The notes under the pieces: model-generated
What the model saw: only the letters and a program-made list of their open reading frames with translations
Told to the model about the DNA's origin: nothing
Databases searched by the model: none
Source: an uncultured Anaeromusa sp.
GTDB lineage: Bacteria; Bacillota; Negativicutes; Anaeromusales; Anaeromusaceae
NCBI RefSeq assembly: GCF_963676855.1
Contig: NZ_OY781460.1
Location: 1,775,520 to 1,839,519, forward strand
Reading direction: 5' to 3'
Length of the DNA: 64,000 nt
Translations under genes and position numbers: made by a program
Shown here: piece by piece, positions 59,983 to 64,000 of the stretch
How the letters are laid out: each line of letters starts with the position of its first letter
Position numbering within the stretch: the stretch's first letter is position 1

Positions 59983-60978
59983 ATGAGTTATGATTTGATT
60001 TTTTCTTTGGGTAAGAAAGTATTAGCTGGCGAGGAACTGACTTTTGACGAAGCCATGTCTTTGACACAGATTGAGGAAGTAGATATTCCATTGTTGTTGG
60101 CTGTGGCCAATAAAGTGCGGGAACAGTTTACAGGCAAAGCAGTGGATACTTGTGAAATTGTGAATGCCCGTTCCGGCAACTGCTCTGAAGACTGCAAATT
60201 TTGTGCGCAATCGGCACATCATGAGGTTAAGTTTGAAGCTTATCCGTTGATGCAGGAAGAAGATATCGTGGCGGCTGCTAAAAAAGCCGAACAAGACGGT
60301 GCTTACCGATTTTGTATTGTCACGGCGGGCTGCGGCATGGATGGAGATAAGGATTTTGAAAAAATTTTAGGGGCTATCCGGCGCATTGGCAAAGAAACTA
60401 AATTGAACCGCTGCTGTTCCTTGGGGACTTTGCAGCCGGAACATGTCGCTGCTTTAAAGGAAGCGGGAATTACTCGGTACCATCACAACCTGGAAGCTAG
60501 TAAGAGCTATTTTTCGGAAATCTGCACGACGCATACGTATGAAGAGCGCGTGGATACGATTAAACGTGTAAAAGCAGCGGGGCTGCAAAGCTGTTCAGGA
60601 GGTATTATTGGCATGGGTGAGTCCTGGCGGCAGCGGGTAGAGCTGGCCTTTACCCTAAAAGAGTTGGACGTGGATTCTGTGCCTGTCAATGTATTGAACG
60701 CGGTGCCTGGTACCGCCTTGGCGCAGCAGAAAAAACTGCAGCCTTTGGAGATTTTGCAGGCCTTTGCTATTTTTCGCCTGGTGCTGCCTAAAAAGATCAT
60801 CCGTTATGCTGGCGGGCGTGAGCACAATTTGGGAGAATTGGTTCCGTTGGGCTTCTTGTCCGGCATCAACGGCATGTTGCTGGGCAACTACTTGACCACT
60901 TCCGGCCGCGGTCCGGCAGAAGACTTAAAGACCGTAAATGGTTTGGGCCTTAGTCCTTTGTCGCTGGAAGAACGCTGA
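59983..60978 (+). CDS. bioB: biotin synthase BioB2, complete ligand set
   Basis: A 331-residue biotin synthase with the SAM cluster motif CSEDCKFC (Cys67, Cys71, Cys74) and all expected auxiliary ligands: Cys111 (YRFCIVTAG), Cys144 (NRCCSLGTL), the Cys in QSCSGGIIG and the Arg in IRYAGGRE. It inserts sulfur into dethiobiotin, the last step of biotin synthesis. It starts 26 bp after BioB1 and should be cotranscribed and BirA-regulated. No other bio genes are in the window. Confidence 0.93.
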   Translation: MSYDLIFSLGKKVLAGEELTFDEAMSLTQIEEVDIPLLLAVANKVREQFTGKAVDTCEIVNARSGNCSEDCKFCAQSAHHEVKFEAYPLMQEEDIVAAAKKAEQDGAYRFCIVTAGCGMDGDKDFEKILGAIRRIGKETKLNRCCSLGTLQPEHVAALKEAGITRYHHNLEASKSYFSEICTTHTYEERVDTIKRVKAAGLQSCSGGIIGMGESWRQRVELAFTLKELDVDSVPVNVLNAVPGTALAQQKKLQPLEILQAFAIFRLVLPKKIIRYAGGREHNLGELVPLGFLSGINGMLLGNYLTTSGRGPAEDLKTVNGLGLSPLSLEER

Positions 60979-60992
60979 TTAAAATCTTCTTT

Positions 60993-61065
60993 CGTGCCCT
61001 CACGTGACTCTGATTCTCTTGGTCGTTCTGGATCTCGAAGACCGCGCAGGCGGTCTTTTCTTTTT
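60993..61065 (+). terminator. terminator within a repeated intergenic element (copy 2)
   Basis: AGACCGC and GCGGTCT flank GCAG and are followed by TTTTCTTTTT. The CGTGCCCTC and GACTCTGATTCTCTT blocks upstream match copy 1 at 57301 with the same 13-nt offset. Confidence 0.75.
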
Positions 61066-61169
61066 GCCGCTTGCGCAGTGTGACCAGTAAGTACTGGCAG
61101 GAATCTTGGAGGATTTTGAAGAATTGAATAACAATCACTTTAGAATTTGGACGAAAAGAGGATGCGTGC

Positions 61170-61757
61170 ATGTCAGTACCGGAAAAAAAGAGAGTCGTTG
61201 TAGCCATGAGTGGCGCCAGCGGGGTGGTTCTGGGAATTGAAATTTTGCGAGTACTGCGGGCAAATCCTGCGTATGAGACACATGTGGTGCTTTCGCGAGG
61301 CGCAGAGCTGACGATTGCCGCGGAGACGGAGTATACGGTAGAAGAAGTACTGCAATGGGCGGATCATGTATATGATAATAACAATGTGGGGGCGCGCATT
61401 GCCAGCGGCACCTTTAAGACGGAGGGCATGCTTGTGGTGCCTTGCAGCATGAAAACCGTAGCGGGGATTGCCAGCGGATATTCCGATAATTTGCTCTTGC
61501 GTGCGGCAGATGTTACCCTCAAAGAACGGCGGCCTTTGGTGTTGGCGCCGCGGGAAAGTCCTTTGAGTGTTATCCATTTGCGCAATTTGTTGACCGTCGC
61601 AGAGGCGGGGGCTCATCTTCTTCCGCCAGTGGTTTCTTACTATCAAAAACCAGTAAGTTTGGAAGATATGAACCGGCAGATTGCCGGGAAAATTCTTGAT
61701 AAATTGGGAATCGAAACACCGGGATTTCGGCGCTGGGGTGAAGAGGAGATGCTTTAG
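61170..61757 (+). CDS. ubiX: UbiX-type flavin prenyltransferase
   Basis: The 195-residue flavoprotein has the UbiX fold: VVVAMSGASGVVLG at residues 9-22, MLVVPCSMKTVAGIASGYSDNLLLRAADV in the middle and RPLVLAPRESPLS for the phosphate/prenyl site. UbiX attaches a dimethylallyl group to FMN to make the cofactor of UbiD decarboxylases. No ubiD gene is visible; the nuo operon that follows suggests a link to menaquinone or respiratory metabolism. It has a small ribosome site and follows an isolated terminator. Confidence 0.92.
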   Translation: MSVPEKKRVVVAMSGASGVVLGIEILRVLRANPAYETHVVLSRGAELTIAAETEYTVEEVLQWADHVYDNNNVGARIASGTFKTEGMLVVPCSMKTVAGIASGYSDNLLLRAADVTLKERRPLVLAPRESPLSVIHLRNLLTVAEAGAHLLPPVVSYYQKPVSLEDMNRQIAGKILDKLGIETPGFRRWGEEEML

Positions 61758-61788
61758 GGGGAAAGCTATTATAGTTAGCTTCGATTTA

Positions 61789-61936
61789 TTGGAAAATTCT
61801 GCGTTTAATGATATACTATAATCATACTAGTTGTTGTACAATCGGATACTGAAAACTGAAGCGAATTTTTCTAAAAATAGAGGCATTCGCATAAAGTTGC
61901 ACTGCGAAACGATGCTATTTTTAGGCATCGTTTTTT
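61789..61936 (+). ncRNA. candidate small RNA or leader, with promoter and terminator
   Basis: TTGGAA, 17 bp and TATACT (61812-61817) form a plausible promoter; TATAAT overlaps one helical turn on. About 110 nt later a 9-bp stem (AAACGATGC / GCATCGTTT) ends in six T residues. Between them GCGAAT and ATTCGC can form another hairpin. No reading frame fits. It may be a free small RNA or an attenuated leader of the nuo operon. Confidence 0.45.
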
Positions 61937-62229
61937 AGTTTCATAATGTTGTGTAATGTTTTGCAATAAAAGAAAATACAGCAAAATGTTACAGTATGCT
62001 GCGTGTTATACTTGGGAAATATTAGTTTTTGCTTAAAAAGTGTTATTTTCAGAATTGTTATTGAAAACTAATTAAAATTGACAGTGCGAAAAAGGAAGTC
62101 TAAAATATAAATATCAATAAATGTATACAGAATACTTTTATTTAATTTAAATTAATACGCAAATGTAGCGATATGGACGTTATCGTCTCATGGGGAGCAC
62201 TTGCGAAAAAGCAGAAGGAGGATGGTAAG
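61937..62229. other. AT-rich upstream region of the nuo operon
   Basis: This stretch is A/T-rich with no coding frame. It probably holds the main nuo promoter, but several TATAAT-like words make the exact site ambiguous. Confidence 0.4.
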
Positions 62230-62586
62230 ATGTTGCAGGATTTCGGGAATGTCGGTTTGCTATTAGCGGTTGCTTTGGTGTTTCCCTTGATGGCCTTGGT
62301 AACCGCATTTTTCATTCGCCCTAAAAATCCAGGGGTGGAGAAGTCTTTGCCGTATGAGTGTGGCGTTGATACGGTAGGGGAGACTTGGATTCAGTTTCGG
62401 GCCAGTTATTTCCTTTATGCACTTGTATTTGTTGCTTTTGATATTGAAACCGTATTCTTGTATCTCTGGGCTATCAAATTTCAACAACTAGGCGTGTTCG
62501 CCTTTGTAGAAATGTTTATTTTTCTGAGCATTTTGCTTGTCGGTTTAGGATATGCCTGGAGGAAAGGGGCTTTGGAATGGAAATGA
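62230..62586 (+). CDS. nuoA: NADH-quinone oxidoreductase subunit A
   Basis: This 118-residue, three-helix membrane subunit of complex I has [13 protein letters not shown] in its first loop and [15 protein letters not shown] in helix 2, both hallmarks of NuoA. It belongs to the proton-pumping membrane arm. An upstream ATG at 62173 is in frame, but AAGGAGG at 62216 and the homologous start place it at 62230. It overlaps nuoB by 10 bp. Confidence 0.95.
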   Translation: MLQDFGNVGLLLAVALVFPLMALVTAFFIRPKNPGVEKSLPYECGVDTVGETWIQFRASYFLYALVFVAFDIETVFLYLWAIKFQQLGVFAFVEMFIFLSILLVGLGYAWRKGALEWK

Positions 62587-63092
62587 CCAAATTGCAGACG
62601 CAGGCGGAGCGGGATCAGGAACTCTTGCATAAAAATATAATTGTCACCAGTATGGATATGGTTTTGAAATGGGCGCGCAGCAATTCGTTGTGGCCGCTGT
62701 CTTCGGGGCTTGCTTGCTGTGCTATCGAGATGATGTCGGCCGCTGCGGCGCGCTTTGACTTGTCTCGCTTTGGCTATGAGGTGTTTCGGGCATCACCGCG
62801 ACAGGCGGACTTGCTCATTGTTGCCGGCACGTTGACTTGGGCTATGGCAGGGCCGTTGAAGCGCCTTTACGAACAGATGCCAGAGCCTAAATACGTTATT
62901 GCCATGGGCAGCTGCGCTAATTCCGGCGGTCCTTTTGTGGATTCGTATTCTGTAGTACCGGGAGTGGATCAGATTTTGCCTGTGGACATTTATATTCCCG
63001 GCTGCCCGCCCCGTCCGGAAGCGCTGATTTACGGCATGTTGGAGTTGAAGCGTAAAATTATGGATGGAGAAATTGTGAGGGACAAAGCATGA
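62577..63092 (+). CDS. nuoB: NADH-quinone oxidoreductase subunit B
   Basis: This 171-residue complex I subunit binds the terminal 4Fe-4S cluster N2, which passes electrons to quinone. Ligands are visible as the tandem Cys47-Cys48 ([10 protein letters not shown]), Cys113 (GSCANSGG) and Cys143 ([10 protein letters not shown]). The start overlaps nuoA and the end overlaps nuoC by 4 bp, giving translational coupling. Confidence 0.97.
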   Translation: MEMTKLQTQAERDQELLHKNIIVTSMDMVLKWARSNSLWPLSSGLACCAIEMMSAAAARFDLSRFGYEVFRASPRQADLLIVAGTLTWAMAGPLKRLYEQMPEPKYVIAMGSCANSGGPFVDSYSVVPGVDQILPVDIYIPGCPPRPEALIYGMLELKRKIMDGEIVRDKA

Positions 63093-63565
63093 CGACGACA
63101 GAACTGCTGACAGCGATTCAAGCGTGTCATAGTGAGTATAGCGAAATCATTGGTGAAGAAAGCCAACAAGCATTGCAGGTGGAAGCCGGGCGGTTGGTGG
63201 AGTTAATGCAATGGCTGCGCAATCATGCGGAATATCAGTTTATCATGCTGCGCAACTTGACGGCAGTGGACTATGTAGAGCATCTGGACGTGATTTATCA
63301 TGTATACTCCATGGCATTGAGGCAGACGATTGTGGTGAAGACTTGTTGTCCGGCAGAAGGCTCTGAAGTGCCTTCTGTGACGGCTGTATGGCCGGCTGCC
63401 GATTTTCAAGAGCGGGAAGTGTATGACTTAATGGGCATCCGTTTTACTGGTCATCCTGATTTGCGGCGTATTTTGATGCCGGAAGAATATACCGAGCATC
63501 CGCTGCGTAAATCGTTCAAGTTGGGCGCTGGTAGTGCCGCAGTGGTACAGAGAGGGTGTAACTGA
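63089..63565 (+). CDS. nuoC: NADH-quinone oxidoreductase subunit C
   Basis: This 158-residue subunit has the 30-kDa complex I signature near the C-terminus: [32 protein letters not shown] (spanning about residues 107-138) with the ERExYDxxG and HPDLRRIL motifs. It joins NuoB and NuoD in the connecting module. It ends in TGATG, overlapping nuoD by one base. NuoC and NuoD are separate genes here, not fused. Confidence 0.96.
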   Translation: MTTTELLTAIQACHSEYSEIIGEESQQALQVEAGRLVELMQWLRNHAEYQFIMLRNLTAVDYVEHLDVIYHVYSMALRQTIVVKTCCPAEGSEVPSVTAVWPAADFQEREVYDLMGIRFTGHPDLRRILMPEEYTEHPLRKSFKLGAGSAAVVQRGCN

Positions 63566-64000
63566 TGGTAAAAACAGAAACATACACGCTCAACATGGGA
63601 CCGCAGCATCCCAGTACGCACGGAGTGCTGCAGGTGGTGTTGGAGCTGGACGGCGAAGAAGTGGTGCAGGCGGTGCCACATATGGGGTATTTGCATCGCG
63701 GCATTGAAAAATTGGCGGAAAGCCGTACCTATGCACAGTTTATTCCTTACACAGACCGTTTGGATTACGTTTCTTCTATGTGTAACAATCTGGGATACTG
63801 CCAGACTGTGGAAAAATTGATGGGTATTGAAATTCCGGAGCGCGCCGAGTACTTGCGCATTATTATGGTGGAGCTCAACCGGATTGCCAGCCATTTGATC
63901 TGCATGGGCTCTTTAGCGATTGACCTGGGGGCCTCGACTGGTATGATGTTTGGCTTCCGCGGGCGTGAACGTATTTTGGATTTGTTCGACATGGCTTGCG
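63565..64000 (+). CDS. nuoD: NADH-quinone oxidoreductase subunit D (partial)
   Basis: The first 145 residues of NuoD, which with NuoB forms the quinone-binding site. Visible motifs are [21 protein letters not shown], the [14 protein letters not shown] block and [14 protein letters not shown], all typical of the 49-kDa subunit. The gene is cut by the window edge at 64000; about 220 more residues are expected. The rest of the nuo operon must lie beyond. Confidence 0.96.
   Translation, partial: MVKTETYTLNMGPQHPSTHGVLQVVLELDGEEVVQAVPHMGYLHRGIEKLAESRTYAQFIPYTDRLDYVSSMCNNLGYCQTVEKLMGIEIPERAEYLRIIMVELNRIASHLICMGSLAIDLGASTGMMFGFRGRERILDLFDMAC

Noticed and set aside
1..64000. tRNA, rRNA or CRISPR loci
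   Set aside because: No cloverleaf with a CCA-ready acceptor stem, no rRNA-like sequence and no regularly spaced repeats were seen by eye.

Overview
The window looks like a chromosome segment from an anaerobic, outer-membrane-bearing Firmicute of the Negativicutes (Sporomusa/Anaeromusa-like). This is judged from gene content: a ubiX gene next to a nuoABCD complex I operon without nuoEF in front, BirA-controlled bioB genes, many lipoproteins, amino-acid and organic-acid transporters, a PreA-type ferredoxin enzyme and moderate GC. The genus cannot be fixed from sequence reading alone. I see no rRNA, tRNA, CRISPR array, transposase or phage module.

Region 1 (1-12.2 kb): the end of an arsR-like gene, arsD and a decayed relic; a peroxidase, a thioredoxin-like protein and fumC; then a 6 kb block (LysR, secreted hydrolase, MFS pump, MerR with lipoprotein, flavin reductase and cupin) that ends in a degenerate second copy of the fumC 3' end. 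A TetR gene with palindromic operators, a methyltransferase and a MerR gene follow.

Region 2 (12.2-20.6 kb): a PLP lyase plus BCCT transporter operon, a His-rich MarR with a small Cys protein, a TfoX-N protein, a divergent threonine aldolase / MocR pair, and a decayed DUF6765/EamA-like pseudogene.

Region 3 (20.8-32.3 kb) is the most interesting part: one continuous + strand array holding a lipidated gamma-glutamyltransferase, a DUF6305-type lipoprotein, a TRAP-type large permease, a 48-residue membrane peptide, two M14-type amidohydrolases, the poly-gamma-glutamate synthase pair CapB/CapC (PgsB/PgsC), a PgsW-type system protein, an overlapping histidine kinase / CitB-type regulator pair, and an Asp/Glu racemase-family protein. 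It reads as a system that makes, anchors or trims, recycles and senses a gamma-glutamyl polymer.

Region 4 (32.3-47 kb): small regulated modules, including MerR with hydroxyacid dehydrogenase and AEC transporter, a gamma-glutamylcyclotransferase-like gene, two exported esterases, a FosX / hydroxyacid dehydrogenase / EamA operon divergent from LysR, PAS and GGDEF proteins, and a TSUP transporter.

Region 5 (47-64 kb): a LolA-like lipoprotein, ferredoxin, PreA-like enzyme, MerR-controlled MATE pump, LysR, a GAF-PAS-GGDEF cyclase, a radical SAM / DUF4130 DNA-metabolism pair, an ACS-family MFS carrier, tandem bioB genes behind two BirA boxes, ubiX, a possible small RNA, and nuoABCD running off the right edge.

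A recurring theme is one-component regulation. Each of the four MerR genes has, next to it, a promoter with the 19-bp spacer typical of MerR-activated promoters.
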